Below, one piece after another: positions 6,666 to 15,206 of a stretch of 40,854 nt of DNA (position 1 is the stretch's first letter; each line of letters starts with the position of its first letter). The notes beneath the pieces are model-generated. The model had not been told where the DNA came from. It made no database searches and saw nothing but the letters and a program-made list of their open reading frames with translations. The translations under genes were made by a program, and so were the position numbers. Source of the stretch: a virus; the IMG/VR virus record IMGVR_UViG_3300036760_000314, positions 1 to 40,854 of that record. One strand, given 5' to 3'.

Positions 6666-8438
6666 TTAGTTGGCCGGATTGATGATCAGCACGTCGGACA
6701 CCAGGAGCTTGTTCACCCCAGCACTCGCACCGGCGTGAGACCAAAGCAGCATATTCATAGCCGTCGTGGGCGACAGGTCCACGCCCGTTGACACCGGGGT
6801 CTCGCCGTCGACCTGGAAGTAAGAGAGCGTGTCATCGCTATAGAAGCGGAACGTGTGAAAGCCCGTGTCTATCGCCACGGTGCTCGCCGCCGTCACCGTC
6901 ACGCTGTTCACAACGCCGTAGACCCGGTAGTTGGTGGTGCTCTGACTTCCGATCACCCCGGCGCGGATAAAGTCGGTGTCGATTGCATCGCCCACCGAGA
7001 AGATATCGTTGGAGGTTGCGGTTACGGTGCTCGGGATGGCCATGCGAACCGAGACCCCCCACTTCGACCCGCCCGTTGGCACGTTCACCGTTTGCTGGCC
7101 GCTCAGCCCCAGCGCCCAATAGACATTGTTGTTGGCGCCCGCGCCGGTCTCGAAGTGAAACACACCACCAGCAAGCGTCGTCGACATGACCATTGAGCCG
7201 GTCGACGACGAGAGGAGGAACCAATTCGCCTTGCTGGTACACGGGTCGTAAAACACCTGCGCCGTTGACGCCGTGATTCCGGTTGCCGTGGCGAGCGCCG
7301 CCGCTTCGGTGACAGCCCAGCCGGTTCCCCCGCTACCGCCGCCCACCGCCTGCCACGACGAATCGTCGTACACGTACAGCGCAGGAGGTGAAGCGCTGGT
7401 GTTGATGCCGATGGGCACCCTACCCGTGTGCGATGCAGTCGGCGCAGTCGTCGGAACACCAGCGAACGTCGGCAGGTACACGTGATTGACCACGCGACTG
7501 ACCGTGGTGACTTCACCGCCCAGCACCACGTTGCTGCCGGTGACGTTCACCATCGTGCCGCCCGAGGAGTTGTCGTAATTCACGGCCAGCGCCGCCGAGT
7601 TGTTGGCTTGGTCGCCAAGTCGGACGGACGAGTTGTAGCCCAAAATCTCAATGGCCCGGCCGGAAGGACCCCAAATGCCGCCGCCGGCTCCACCCATGTA
7701 GATGGCGGGGCTCCCAAGGTACGACCCGCCCCCGAGGTTCAGCATCGACGCCGCGCCTTTGATTTGCAGTTCGCCGGTGCCCAAAAGCCTGAACCGCTCG
7801 GCCGCGGCAGCGCCGCCCTCGCGGAGCTTGATCACGAAGTCGCTATCCTCGCTAGCCGCCGTGGCGTCTGACCACACCGAGCAAATCCCCGCCATCGCAT
7901 CGGAGCCACCGGAGGCGTCCTCGCCCTTGAACGGGAAACAAGCGCCGTAACCAACGCCTGCGGCGCCACTCGTCGCCACCTCAACGCCGCCCACGTCGGT
8001 GGTGGTGGTGGTGGTCGCACCGGAGACGACGCAGCTTTGTAGCGGGCCGCAGTAGTCGGTGCCAGCGGTGGCGATGGACTGCACGCCCGTGGTGGTCGTG
8101 TTGTAGACGATGCCCGAGGCGAGCGCGCCCATGGCTTGCTCGGCCGAGAGCGTGGCGTCTGCCGTCTGCGTGATGTAGGTGGCGTTCGTCGGAGCGGCGC
8201 CGGTGCCGCAGGCCTGGCCGATGACGGTCGCGCCCGAGCGCACCGGGCACTGCCCGTCGGTCCACGAGCCGATGCGCAAGAGCGTCGGCCCCGAGGTTTC
8301 ACGTAGCACGCGTGCGGCGGTCTGCGTGCCGTACTCGTCGGCGATGGCGGTGCCCACGTCGGTGACGAGCGCGGTGAGGCAGCACGCCAGGAGGACGCCG
8401 AGAAAGGCTTGAAGGCGGGTGATCGGGCGGTTCGTCAT
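6666..8438 (-). CDS. Fibre-like protein with signal sequence and C-terminal lectin-like domain
   Basis: A 590-residue protein. The N-terminus (MTNRPITRLQAFLGVLLACC...TAIADE) looks like a signal peptide with cleavage near residue 34, unusual for a virion fibre. The centre is Gly/Ser/Thr/Ala-rich and fibre-like (GSYLGSPAIYMGGAGGGIWG, NNSAALAVNYDNSSGG). The last 200 residues form a jelly-roll-like domain containing FHTFRFYSDDTLSYFQVDGE followed by TPVSTG. This resembles the end of the protein at 32323 (HVFELWCDGDYQYLSVDDE). It may be a receptor-binding fibre or an exported surface protein. It lies in a block that separates the capsid genes from the connector genes. Confidence 0.65.
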   Translation of the reverse strand: MTNRPITRLQAFLGVLLACCLTALVTDVGTAIADEYGTQTAARVLRETSGPTLLRIGSWTDGQCPVRSGATVIGQACGTGAAPTNATYITQTADATLSAEQAMGALASGIVYNTTTTGVQSIATAGTDYCGPLQSCVVSGATTTTTTDVGGVEVATSGAAGVGYGACFPFKGEDASGGSDAMAGICSVWSDATAASEDSDFVIKLREGGAAAAERFRLLGTGELQIKGAASMLNLGGGSYLGSPAIYMGGAGGGIWGPSGRAIEILGYNSSVRLGDQANNSAALAVNYDNSSGGTMVNVTGSNVVLGGEVTTVSRVVNHVYLPTFAGVPTTAPTASHTGRVPIGINTSASPPALYVYDDSSWQAVGGGSGGTGWAVTEAAALATATGITASTAQVFYDPCTSKANWFLLSSSTGSMVMSTTLAGGVFHFETGAGANNNVYWALGLSGQQTVNVPTGGSKWGVSVRMAIPSTVTATSNDIFSVGDAIDTDFIRAGVIGSQSTTNYRVYGVVNSVTVTAASTVAIDTGFHTFRFYSDDTLSYFQVDGETPVSTGVDLSPTTAMNMLLWSHAGASAGVNKLLVSDVLIINPAN

Positions 8439-8445
8439 GGGCGGC

Positions 8446-8877
8446 CTACAGGAGCGGGAATCCGATGTACGTGGAGACCACCGGCGTGGTGCCGGCCAGA
8501 TCCTGGAGCGAGGTCGCGTAGCGCTGGTAATTGCGCCCGGACACCTCGAACGACTCACAGCGACGGATGCGCGTGGCGCTCGGGCTGTGCGTCTTGGCGT
8601 CGATGTTTATCACCGATCCCTGGTTCATCGAGCCCAGGTAGAACCAGTTCGTGCCGTCGTAGCCGTACAGGTGCACGGTGAGCGCCGGGGTTCCGGCCGC
8701 CCACGACGCGTCCAGCTTTACGTGCACGCGCCGGCCGCCGGGGATGGGCGCGGCGCTGGACACGTCGCCGTACTTCACGCCGGCGCCCGCGGTACTTGGA
8801 TAGGCGACGTTAACCGCTGACGCGGCGATGTCGGCCAACCACTTGATCTCGCCTTCGGTGATCTGCGTCTGATGCAT
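8446..8877 (-). CDS. Beta-rich virion-associated protein, unknown
   Basis: A 143-residue protein (MHQTQITEGEIKWLADIAAS...VSTYIGFPLL). After a short helix the sequence alternates hydrophobic and polar residues (RRVHVKLDASWAAGTPALTV, NWFYLGSMNQGSVINIDAKT), as in beta-sandwich decoration or adhesion proteins. The start ATG at 8877 follows a purine-rich ribosome site GGAGGAAGG. The frame is open further upstream only because of the high GC content. Its position two genes after the capsid gene fits a head decoration or accessory structural role, which is inference. Confidence 0.55.
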   Translation of the reverse strand: MHQTQITEGEIKWLADIAASAVNVAYPSTAGAGVKYGDVSSAAPIPGGRRVHVKLDASWAAGTPALTVHLYGYDGTNWFYLGSMNQGSVINIDAKTHSPSATRIRRCESFEVSGRNYQRYATSLQDLAGTTPVVSTYIGFPLL

Positions 8878-8912
8878 GGCCCGGGGGCCTTCCTCCGGGC
8901 GAGGCCCGGTCG

Positions 8913-9470
8913 CTATTTGGCTTTCTTCTCGGTTCTCTCGACCGCGGCCATGACCTTCTCGGCGCGGGCGTAAATCTCGGCGATGCCGTCGTCTTCCTTG
9001 TGCTCCTGCAACCACTGCCACTCGGCCACGGTCCCCTCGCGGTTGCCGTTCGTCTTGATGTCCAAGACGGGCATGCCGAAGAGATCGAGGATGTCGCGCG
9101 CGATCGCGTGCGAGACGGTCGCCACCTTGCCGAGCTTCCGCACTTCCTTGACCTGCTTCACGCGGTCGGAGCCGAGGACGCGCTTCTTCACGATCTTGCC
9201 GTGCGTGATCTGGCCGTCGTCCTTGCCCACGTAGACCAGCGTCACGTCGGGCATCTCGTGGGTGGTGCCCATGCTGACGGGCACGTGTGATCCGTCCTGA
9301 AGCGCGATGCCGTCGATCAGCATCAAGGCCTCGGTGCGCTCGGGCTCTTTCGCGATGAGCAGCTCGGTGACGCGAAAAGTGTCGTCCGCGATCTTGCCGG
9401 CGAGCAACACCTCGATCTTTTCGATCTTGGTGGCTCGGCTGCCTTCCTTGGTGATGTCGAGTCCGAACAT
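8913..9470 (-). CDS. Structural-region protein after the capsid gene, unknown
   Basis: A 185-residue protein starting MFGLDITKEGSRATKIEKIE. The first half is beta-rich, the second half helical and charged, ending in RAEKVMAAVERTEKKAK. The ribosome site GGAGG is 6 nt before the ATG. It is the first gene after the strong terminator that follows the capsid gene, so its expression should be lower than that of the capsid protein. I do not recognise a family. A head-associated role is inferred only from its place. Confidence 0.55.
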   Translation of the reverse strand: MFGLDITKEGSRATKIEKIEVLLAGKIADDTFRVTELLIAKEPERTEALMLIDGIALQDGSHVPVSMGTTHEMPDVTLVYVGKDDGQITHGKIVKKRVLGSDRVKQVKEVRKLGKVATVSHAIARDILDLFGMPVLDIKTNGNREGTVAEWQWLQEHKEDDGIAEIYARAEKVMAAVERTEKKAK

Positions 9471-9489
9471 GCGAGGCCTCCTCCTTGGT

Positions 9490-9544
9490 GTGAAAAACCA
9501 ACCGGCGGGCGCGGGGCGAAAGGAGAAACCCCCGCGCCCGCCGG
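9490..9544 (-). terminator. Strong intrinsic terminator after the capsid gene
   Basis: On the minus strand a perfect 15-bp GC stem (arms 9544-9530 and 9516-9502) with a 13-nt loop is followed by a T-rich run (TTGGTTTTTC) and lies 8 nt after the capsid stop codon. It should end or attenuate transcription after the capsid gene, giving more capsid message than downstream message. Confidence 0.85.
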
Positions 9545-9551
9545 CGGTGAA

Positions 9552-10493
9552 TTACGCGGTGAGCGTCGTGATCTTGATGTTCTTGCGCGGGTCCGTGCAG
9601 GCGATGCCCTTGGCCATCGTCACCAGGATTTCGTCGGTGTCCTTGGTGGCGCCGAGCGGCTTCACGGTGATGTCACGCTGACGCGTGATCTTCCAGGTGT
9701 CACGCTGCAGCCCCAACAGGATGCTGTTGGTGAGCGTGGGCACCGGCAAGATCGGGGCGTTGCCCACGGCCATGCCCATGAAGGAGCCGAGGTTCACCTC
9801 GTAGCCGTTCGCGCCCGCGATGGTGCGGACGGGCGCGTTCGAGGCGCCAGGCAGGCCGTAGACCCCGAGGATCTTGTTGCACTGCTTGAACGATCCCATC
9901 CACAGGTCGGTCTTCGCGCCGCCCGGCGAGTCCGCCGTGGTCTGCACCGCCAGGTGGATGTCGGTGAAGGCGATCGTGGTGGCCGCGCCGGCCGCTTCGT
10001 ACGCCTTGAACCAGGTGTACGTGCCGCGCGCCAGGCCCGCGACCGTCACCGATGCGCTGTCGACGATGTACTCCATCGACGCGAACGGCGTGGAGCCGGT
10101 GCCGAGCGCGACGTCGTTCCAGTACGTCACGAGGTCTTTCACCCCGTCCTCGTACTCCATCGCGATCTGGTCGAAGAACGCGGCGCCGTTGCCCTTCTCG
10201 AGCTGGTCGCGGGCGTGGCCCGTGACGCTGATCTTGAACCAGTAGTACCCCACCGGCCATTGCTGGGTGATGTACGTCTGGTTGCTCGCGGTCGGAGCGG
10301 CGTCGGCTTCCGAGTACGCCGCGACCGTGGCCGCCGTGTACTGCGTCTTCTTGTTCCACGTGGCGCCACCGGTCAGATCCGCCACCTCGAAGAGCTGGTG
10401 CAACGTGTCGTGTCGGTACACGACCTTCTGGATGCCTTCGGCCGCTTGCCCGCGGAGGGCATCGGCAATGAGGGTTGTATCGAGTCCTGCCAT
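9552..10493 (-). CDS. Major capsid protein (HK97 fold)
   Basis: A 313-residue protein of the size and position of an HK97-type major capsid protein. It follows the scaffold gene and is followed by a strong terminator. It begins MAGLDTTLIADALRGQAAEG. It has an E-loop-like region (NKKTQYTAATVAAYSEADAA, VGYYWFKISVTGHARDQLEK), a long backbone-helix region (AAFFDQIAMEYEDGVKDLVT) and a P-domain-like C-terminal part ending NIKITTLTA. The ribosome site AAGGAC is 8 nt from the ATG. A separate scaffold gene explains the lack of an N-terminal delta domain. The call rests on order and fold pattern. Confidence 0.85.
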   Translation of the reverse strand: MAGLDTTLIADALRGQAAEGIQKVVYRHDTLHQLFEVADLTGGATWNKKTQYTAATVAAYSEADAAPTASNQTYITQQWPVGYYWFKISVTGHARDQLEKGNGAAFFDQIAMEYEDGVKDLVTYWNDVALGTGSTPFASMEYIVDSASVTVAGLARGTYTWFKAYEAAGAATTIAFTDIHLAVQTTADSPGGAKTDLWMGSFKQCNKILGVYGLPGASNAPVRTIAGANGYEVNLGSFMGMAVGNAPILPVPTLTNSILLGLQRDTWKITRQRDITVKPLGATKDTDEILVTMAKGIACTDPRKNIKITTLTA

Positions 10494-10505
10494 GACGGTT
10501 GTCCT

Positions 10506-11186
10506 TTACGGGCCGCCCGAGTCCTGACGAGCGCCGAGCTTCGCTTGCAATTCAGCAGCGAGAGCGGTGCGCGCGGCCTTCGGGTCCGATCCGTTCTTGT
10601 CGGTTTTCTTCGACGGCTCGTCGTCGTCGGCAGGTGGCGCGGTCTTCTTTCCGCTGCCCTTGGTGCCGGCGCCGGCGTCCTCTTTCCAATCCGGGTTCTT
10701 CAGATGCGGCTTGGCCTTGAGCAGCTCGTCGACGAGCGAATCCACCTTCGCGCCCTCGGGTCCGGTCACCTTGTCGTCATCGCTGACGGTCAGGCGGCCG
10801 GAGAGGAACGTCTCGGCGTCTTCGGGATCGCGGAAGCGCTTGGCGAACGGCGCGAGCGCCTTCCCCTTGAGCGCCGACGAACGGAAGCCCGTGAGCTTCT
10901 CGATCGCCGCGGTCTTCTCTTCGAGTGCGGAGGTCAGCTTCTTGTTCGCGCTGATCGCCTTGTCGAGCTCGGTCTTGGCTTGCTTGCCCGACTTGAACGT
11001 CTCGCCGACCTTTTCAAGGTCGTCGTCGTCTTCCAACCCCAGCTTCGCGAGAAGCTCAGTGCGGGTCTTCGACGCAGCATCAGTGGCGGCCTTCTTGAAT
11101 TCGTCCTTGAGCGCATTGCGCGCCCCCTGGAAGAACTCACCGTCCCCCTCGAACTGGTGCTTGTACGTTTTGGTCTCGTCGGCCAT
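10506..11186 (-). CDS. Capsid scaffold protein
   Basis: A 226-residue, strongly charged helical protein between portal and capsid genes, the standard place of the scaffold that guides procapsid assembly. The long coiled coil is clear (FKKAATDAASKTRTELLAKL, ALEEKTAAIEKLTGF). The acidic, Lys-rich linker (GAGTKGSGKKTAPPADDDEP) and a short basic C-terminal helix (AARTALAAELQAKLGARQ) match scaffolds that bind capsid protein with the C-terminus. The ribosome site GGGAG is 6 nt before the ATG. No protease gene is visible next to it, so removal may not need a phage protease. Confidence 0.8.
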   Translation of the reverse strand: MADETKTYKHQFEGDGEFFQGARNALKDEFKKAATDAASKTRTELLAKLGLEDDDDLEKVGETFKSGKQAKTELDKAISANKKLTSALEEKTAAIEKLTGFRSSALKGKALAPFAKRFRDPEDAETFLSGRLTVSDDDKVTGPEGAKVDSLVDELLKAKPHLKNPDWKEDAGAGTKGSGKKTAPPADDDEPSKKTDKNGSDPKAARTALAAELQAKLGARQDSGGP

Positions 11187-11313
11187 CTGTGTCTCCCACT
11201 CGGCTCAACGGTGCCGAGAACCGGACCCCGATTGCGGCCGGGGAACCGTCAGGCCCGGCTATGCCGCCGGGAGGCTTGAACGGCGCCGCCTGTCACACGG
11301 GCAACGGGGGTCG
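11187..11313. other. Intercistronic gap between portal and scaffold genes
   Basis: A 127-bp gap, the longest in the head cassette. It holds the 18-bp repeat copy B next to the portal stop. The ribosome site of the scaffold gene is at its left end. In between I see only GC-rich sequence with no convincing gene. Confidence 0.5.
11288..11305 (-). repeat. Intercistronic 18-bp repeat, copy B
   Basis: The minus strand reads GTTGCCCGTGTGACAGGC, starting 8 nt after the portal stop codon. It is identical to copies A and C. Confidence 0.85.
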
Positions 11314-12921
11314 TCAACCGCGAGGCGGCGAGAGCTTCTTGCCGGGCGGCTTCTTGGCGTCGGGCGCAGGTGGCTCCGCGCTCTCGTCGGCCTTATCGGG
11401 ATCGGCGTTCGGGTCGACGTTGGGCGCGCGCTCGTTCGCCGTCTCGGCGTGGGCTTCCATGTCGGCGGCGAGGCGCTTGATCTCTTCCGGCTCGGCGTCG
11501 GGCATCGCCTTGCGGATCATGCGAGCGCCGAGCGCGCCCTTGACCGACGCCGGAATTCCAAAGTTCTTGAGCGACGTGGCGTCTTCCAGCTCGGCCTTGA
11601 GGCTCTGCAGGTTCGAGAAGCGGCGGTTGTACTTCACCGAGATCGCGTCTTCATCGCCGCCGCCCGAGTACGCCAGCAACAGCTTCGAGGCGCGCGTGTC
11701 AGCGTCTTCCATCTCAGTCGCGACGTCGCCGAGGATTTGCACGCGGTCTTGCCCCTCAAGCTCGAGCGCGTCCGCCGACTGCACCTGCTTCGAGCCCTCG
11801 GACCGCCCGCGGCCGATGCCGCACGATGCGCGGTACTGCTCGAGCAGGGCGCCGATGCCCTCCATGATCACGCGCGGGTTTTCGGGATCGGGCGAGATGT
11901 ACGCCGGCTGCCCGCCCTTGCTCGTGAAACCAAAGGCGCGGTTGGTGCCAAGCTCGATGGAGCTAAGTTTTCCGCCCTCGTCGGGCACGCAGAACACCGA
12001 GAACACCTGGTCACCGATGAGCTGCTGCCATCGGCTGTGCAGGTTGAAGATCGCGTTTTGAATCTTCGCACCGTCGGCCAGGAGCGGCATGCCGTCCGGG
12101 TACGTGCGCCCTTCGGCCGCGACCGAGCGCCCATAGATCGGCTCCCACGGCACGCGATCGGCCCCGTGCTTGCGCTTGGCCTTCACACCGTCGGCCGTGA
12201 TGATCGTAACGTGCGAGCGGTCCCAGATGCGGAACTCCGCGGCGGTCTTCACCTTCGTGCGGTAGGTGCGTGACGCCTCGGTGAGCACCACCTGCTTGAG
12301 CCAGATGAGACGGCCGTCTTCGTCGAGGTGGTAATCGAGCACGTCGATCGGCGAGACCGCGTACAGGTACGGGCGGGCGCCCACCTCCGGCTTCTTGTCC
12401 GCACACACCCACCAGATGCCCACCGCGGCAGCCCACCGAAAGACGGCGGCCATGAACTCGTCCATGGTCTTCGAGCCGCGTTCGTCGACCGCTTCCCACA
12501 CCTTCGTGAGCTTTGACGGCCCCTCGCGCTTCGGTGCGACCTGCGCAGCGGCCGAGACCAGCGCGTTGATCGTCGGCGCGTAGATGTTCACCAGGTACGA
12601 CTGCCGTGCGCGGTTCTCGAACTCCCAATCCTTCTCGCGGTCGGAGCGGAAGAGCAGGCGCTGATAGCTGGCCGACATCACCTTGATCTCTTCGACGACT
12701 CGCGCGGCGTCGGTGCCGGCGCCTTCGGTGCGGGTTGTGACCGTCGGGTACTGGAACTCGATCGAGATGTCCGACGGCTTCAGGTACTCGCGCCCGCCGA
12801 TGTAGCTCAGCCGAAAGAAGCGCCACCACCACTCACGCTCCTGGTAGGCCGGGTGCGTGTAGGCCAACTCAGGGGCCACTTTCAGGACGCCGAGCGCCGC
12901 TGCTGTTCCTGTGGCGGCCAT
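11314..12921 (-). CDS. Portal protein
   Basis: A 535-residue protein just downstream of the large terminase gene, the usual place of the portal ring through which DNA is packaged. It has the charged helical and beta pattern of SPP1/HK97-type portals: REWWWRFFRLSYIGGREYLK near the start, SDREKDWEFENRARQSYLVN (about 111-130), a wing/clip region with YAVSPIDVLDYHLDEDGRLI, and a long helical crown region (AELEDATSLKNFGIPASVKG). An acidic Pro/Ala-rich tail ends the protein. The ATG at 12921 follows a copy of the 18-bp repeat by 13 nt. Confidence 0.85.
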   Translation of the reverse strand: MAATGTAAALGVLKVAPELAYTHPAYQEREWWWRFFRLSYIGGREYLKPSDISIEFQYPTVTTRTEGAGTDAARVVEEIKVMSASYQRLLFRSDREKDWEFENRARQSYLVNIYAPTINALVSAAAQVAPKREGPSKLTKVWEAVDERGSKTMDEFMAAVFRWAAAVGIWWVCADKKPEVGARPYLYAVSPIDVLDYHLDEDGRLIWLKQVVLTEASRTYRTKVKTAAEFRIWDRSHVTIITADGVKAKRKHGADRVPWEPIYGRSVAAEGRTYPDGMPLLADGAKIQNAIFNLHSRWQQLIGDQVFSVFCVPDEGGKLSSIELGTNRAFGFTSKGGQPAYISPDPENPRVIMEGIGALLEQYRASCGIGRGRSEGSKQVQSADALELEGQDRVQILGDVATEMEDADTRASKLLLAYSGGGDEDAISVKYNRRFSNLQSLKAELEDATSLKNFGIPASVKGALGARMIRKAMPDAEPEEIKRLAADMEAHAETANERAPNVDPNADPDKADESAEPPAPDAKKPPGKKLSPPRG

Positions 12922-12934
12922 CTTTGCCGCTGGC

Positions 12935-12952
12935 GCCTGTCACACGGGCAAC
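12935..12952 (-). repeat. Intercistronic 18-bp repeat, copy C
   Basis: The minus strand reads GTTGCCCGTGTGACAGGC. It lies 8 nt after the large terminase stop and 13 nt before the portal start. It is identical to copies A and B. Confidence 0.85.
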
Positions 12953-12960
12953 ACAGGCGG

Positions 12961-14328
12961 TCAATTAGCCGCGTGGAAGCTCGGCGCCTTCTCGGCCCAC
13001 GTGATCGGATACCGCACGGCGGCGATCGCGTGGTCGGCTTGCCCGTGCGCCGGGTTCTCGCCGTGTGCGTCTTCGCTGTCCTTGCTGTGCGGGTTGGCGC
13101 CCCACTTGTAGTTGAGCATCTCGGCCTGGAAGTTCGGCGTGCGCGGCCCGAGCGTGAGCAGCTTGCCGTCGTTGATTGCGATGCTCATTTGGCGAATACC
13201 GGCCCGCACCGATCGCGCGTGCTCGTCGTGCTCGGCGCTCTCGAAGTTGCGGTGCTTGAGCACCTTGGCGCGCGTGTTCGTGAGTGCCTCGCGCAGGCGC
13301 TGCAGGTTGTCGGGCTCGGCCGGGTCGCAGATCCAGTGCGAGACGTTCCACCGGTTCGTGAGCCGCGCCGCCTGCGGCCCCCAAAACTTCTCCACCAGCT
13401 TGCCGCGCTCGTACACCTCGTCGAGCACCCACTTGAAACCGAGCGGCGTGAACCCGACCACGGCCAGCGCGCCCGGATTCGTCGAGCCCCAGTCGGCGCC
13501 GCCGAGCATCTTCGCCCACACCATGCCGGCGGCGAGCTGCTCGCGTACGTACTTCGCCGGATCCCACTCGGGGAACACCTGACCCTCGAACGCGTCGAAG
13601 GCGGCTTCGTACTCGCGGCGGAAGTACGACGCGGGGAGCAGCTCTCTCGCGCGCGCCACCTCGCGCTGCAAGATCGGATTGTTCGTGTTCTCCAACGTCT
13701 TCCACGTGAAGAACTCCATGCCCGCAACGCCGCGCATCGCCGGCTCGGCCAGGTCCGTGTAGAGCCAGTTCTTGCCGAGCGGCGTGGTGGTGACGATCAG
13801 CCACCCGCCCTTGTCCGCCAGGCGCTGCTGCAGGCGGCCCTTCCACACGCTGCCGTGCATGAGCGCGGCCTCTTCGAGCCACAGGCCGTTGAGGCCCACC
13901 GAGACGAGCTTGCGGCCCTTGTTCTCGGCGCTCTTGAATTCGATCAGGATGTCGGGCTTGAGCCACAGCATCCGCTTCTGGGCGTCGTAGTGCTCAATTA
14001 GGCCGGGGTCGATGAGGTCGAGCAGCACGCGCAGCGCCTCGTCGGTCAGCGCGTAGTCGGGGGCGACCACCCAATAGTGCAGGCGCGGGCGCCGGCGGTA
14101 CCACAGCGCGGAGTTGCGGGGCGCGTGTGGGTTGTACGGCTTGCCGATCGCGTTTGGCAGATCGTGCAGGTAGATGCAGATCAGGAACTCGGCGCCGCCG
14201 GCGACCGTCTTGCCGCCGCGCGCGCCGCACACCGCAACTTTGTAGTGCGCCCCCGACTGGTGGAACGCGATCGCCTTGGGGTTCTTCTGGACGTAGCCCC
14301 AAGGCACGCGCCAGTCGGGCGCCCCCAT
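12961..14328 (-). CDS. terL: Terminase large subunit
   Basis: A 455-residue packaging motor with ATPase and nuclease domains. The Walker A motif is CGARGGKT (about 34-41) and the Walker B-like segment is LNGLWLEEAAL (about 128-138). The coupling motif region is WLIVTTTPLGKNW. The RNase H-like nuclease begins with GADWGSTNPGA (Asp at about 279) and continues with ...DEVYERGK and HWICDPAEPDN, giving the three acidic positions. Length and motifs fit the terminase ATPase/nuclease family. It starts directly after the stop of the small Ala-rich gene and is followed by the portal. It would cut and package concatemeric DNA. Confidence 0.92.
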   Translation of the reverse strand: MGAPDWRVPWGYVQKNPKAIAFHQSGAHYKVAVCGARGGKTVAGGAEFLICIYLHDLPNAIGKPYNPHAPRNSALWYRRRPRLHYWVVAPDYALTDEALRVLLDLIDPGLIEHYDAQKRMLWLKPDILIEFKSAENKGRKLVSVGLNGLWLEEAALMHGSVWKGRLQQRLADKGGWLIVTTTPLGKNWLYTDLAEPAMRGVAGMEFFTWKTLENTNNPILQREVARARELLPASYFRREYEAAFDAFEGQVFPEWDPAKYVREQLAAGMVWAKMLGGADWGSTNPGALAVVGFTPLGFKWVLDEVYERGKLVEKFWGPQAARLTNRWNVSHWICDPAEPDNLQRLREALTNTRAKVLKHRNFESAEHDEHARSVRAGIRQMSIAINDGKLLTLGPRTPNFQAEMLNYKWGANPHSKDSEDAHGENPAHGQADHAIAAVRYPITWAEKAPSFHAAN

Positions 14329-14331
14329 GAG

Positions 14332-14724
14332 CTACTTCGCGCTGTTGGCGAGCTCGGTGCGCTTGATGCGCAGGGCGACGGCTTCCACCACCTGCGCGGC
14401 GTGGGCCTCGCGGGCGCGGGCGTCTTGGCGGGCCTTGTCGGCGGCCTTCAGCGCAACGCGCCTCGGCGCGAGCGTCGACTCAGGCAAGCCCGGGGTGGCG
14501 ACGGCGGTGTATTCGTCGTTCGCCTTGCGCCAAGCGGCTGTCGCGTCCTCGGTCGCCTTCACGGCGGCGGCGTGCGTCGCGGCGGCTTCGTCCATGCCCA
14601 GCCCGCGGGCGCCGTTGCCCTTGGGTGCCACCGGGGCGTCGGCCTTCACCGCCTCGGGGGGCACGGTGTCGGCTGGTTCGGCTTTGGCCTCGGGGAGCAC
14701 GACGGTGTCGGCGCGATGTCTCAT
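14332..14724 (-). CDS. Small Ala-rich coiled-coil protein before the large terminase
   Basis: A 130-residue protein (MRHRADTVVLPEAKAEPADT...KRTELANSAK). The first 45 residues are Pro/Ala-rich and probably unfolded. The rest is one long helix with Ala/Glu/Arg heptads (AAAVKATEDATAAWRKANDE, DKARQDARAREAHAAQVVEA). A TTG 24 nt upstream would extend it, but that codon is part of the 18-bp repeat, so the ATG is preferred. Lying between a small terminase candidate and the large subunit, it may be an accessory of packaging, but I recognise no family. Confidence 0.6.
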   Translation of the reverse strand: MRHRADTVVLPEAKAEPADTVPPEAVKADAPVAPKGNGARGLGMDEAAATHAAAVKATEDATAAWRKANDEYTAVATPGLPESTLAPRRVALKAADKARQDARAREAHAAQVVEAVALRIKRTELANSAK

Positions 14725-14731
14725 GGGCGCG

Positions 14732-14749
14732 GCCTGTCCCACGGGCAAC
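14732..14749 (-). repeat. Intercistronic 18-bp repeat, copy D
   Basis: The minus strand reads GTTGCCCGTGGGACAGGC, one base different from copies A-C. It sits exactly between the stop at 14751 and the start at 14724. Confidence 0.85.
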
Positions 14750-14750
14750 G

Positions 14751-15206
14751 TCAGGCGTCCACCTTGCCAGGATCGGGCGCTGCGGGCGGCGCCGCCTCCA
14801 CGCGCTTGGTCACGTCCACGCGTAGGCCGTCGGGGCCGATGAAGCCGATCTCGATGCGCGTGGGGCCGGCGGGTGATTCGTCGTCGCCCCCAGCTTCGAG
14901 GAGCGCGAGCTCGGCGCGCAGCTTCCGCCCTTCGAGCGTGTCCGGATCTGTGCCGCGCCTGCCCACGGGCCCCGCCACGCGCTCAAGGAGCACCTTCGCC
15001 GCCGCCACGTCGCCGGCCTCGGCCATGCGCGCCAGCTTGGCCACCACCTTCGGGATCCGATGGCTGAAGCGATCGCGCAGGTCGGTCTCGATCTCAACCC
15101 AGCCCTTCGGCCTGCCGTTGGGGTTGCCGCTCACGCCGCGTCGAAAGCGGCCCTGTTTCGTCCTGTTAGCAGGTGCGGGATTACCCTTCGCCTTGGTCGT
15201 GCTCAT
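14751..15206 (-). CDS. Terminase small subunit candidate (DUF5681-like N-terminus)
   Basis: A 151-residue protein. Its start carries NRTKQGRFRRGVSGNPNGRP, the signature of the DUF5681-type domain that in phages often precedes terminase genes. A helical region follows (DRFSHRIPKVVAKLARMAEA, DVAAAKVLLERVAGP) that could bind DNA or form the ring. The end is Pro/Ala-rich. The ATG at 15206 is chosen because the family begins near it, although this overlaps the upstream gene by 26 nt; an ATG 27 nt further up is possible. Recognition of the packaging site is inferred from place and domain. Confidence 0.65.
   Translation of the reverse strand: MSTTKAKGNPAPANRTKQGRFRRGVSGNPNGRPKGWVEIETDLRDRFSHRIPKVVAKLARMAEAGDVAAAKVLLERVAGPVGRRGTDPDTLEGRKLRAELALLEAGGDDESPAGPTRIEIGFIGPDGLRVDVTKRVEAAPPAAPDPGKVDA

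Noticed and set aside
14725-14748. TTG start extending the Ala-rich gene before the large terminase
   Set aside because: The extension is encoded by the 18-bp intercistronic repeat, and a plain ATG follows at 14724.
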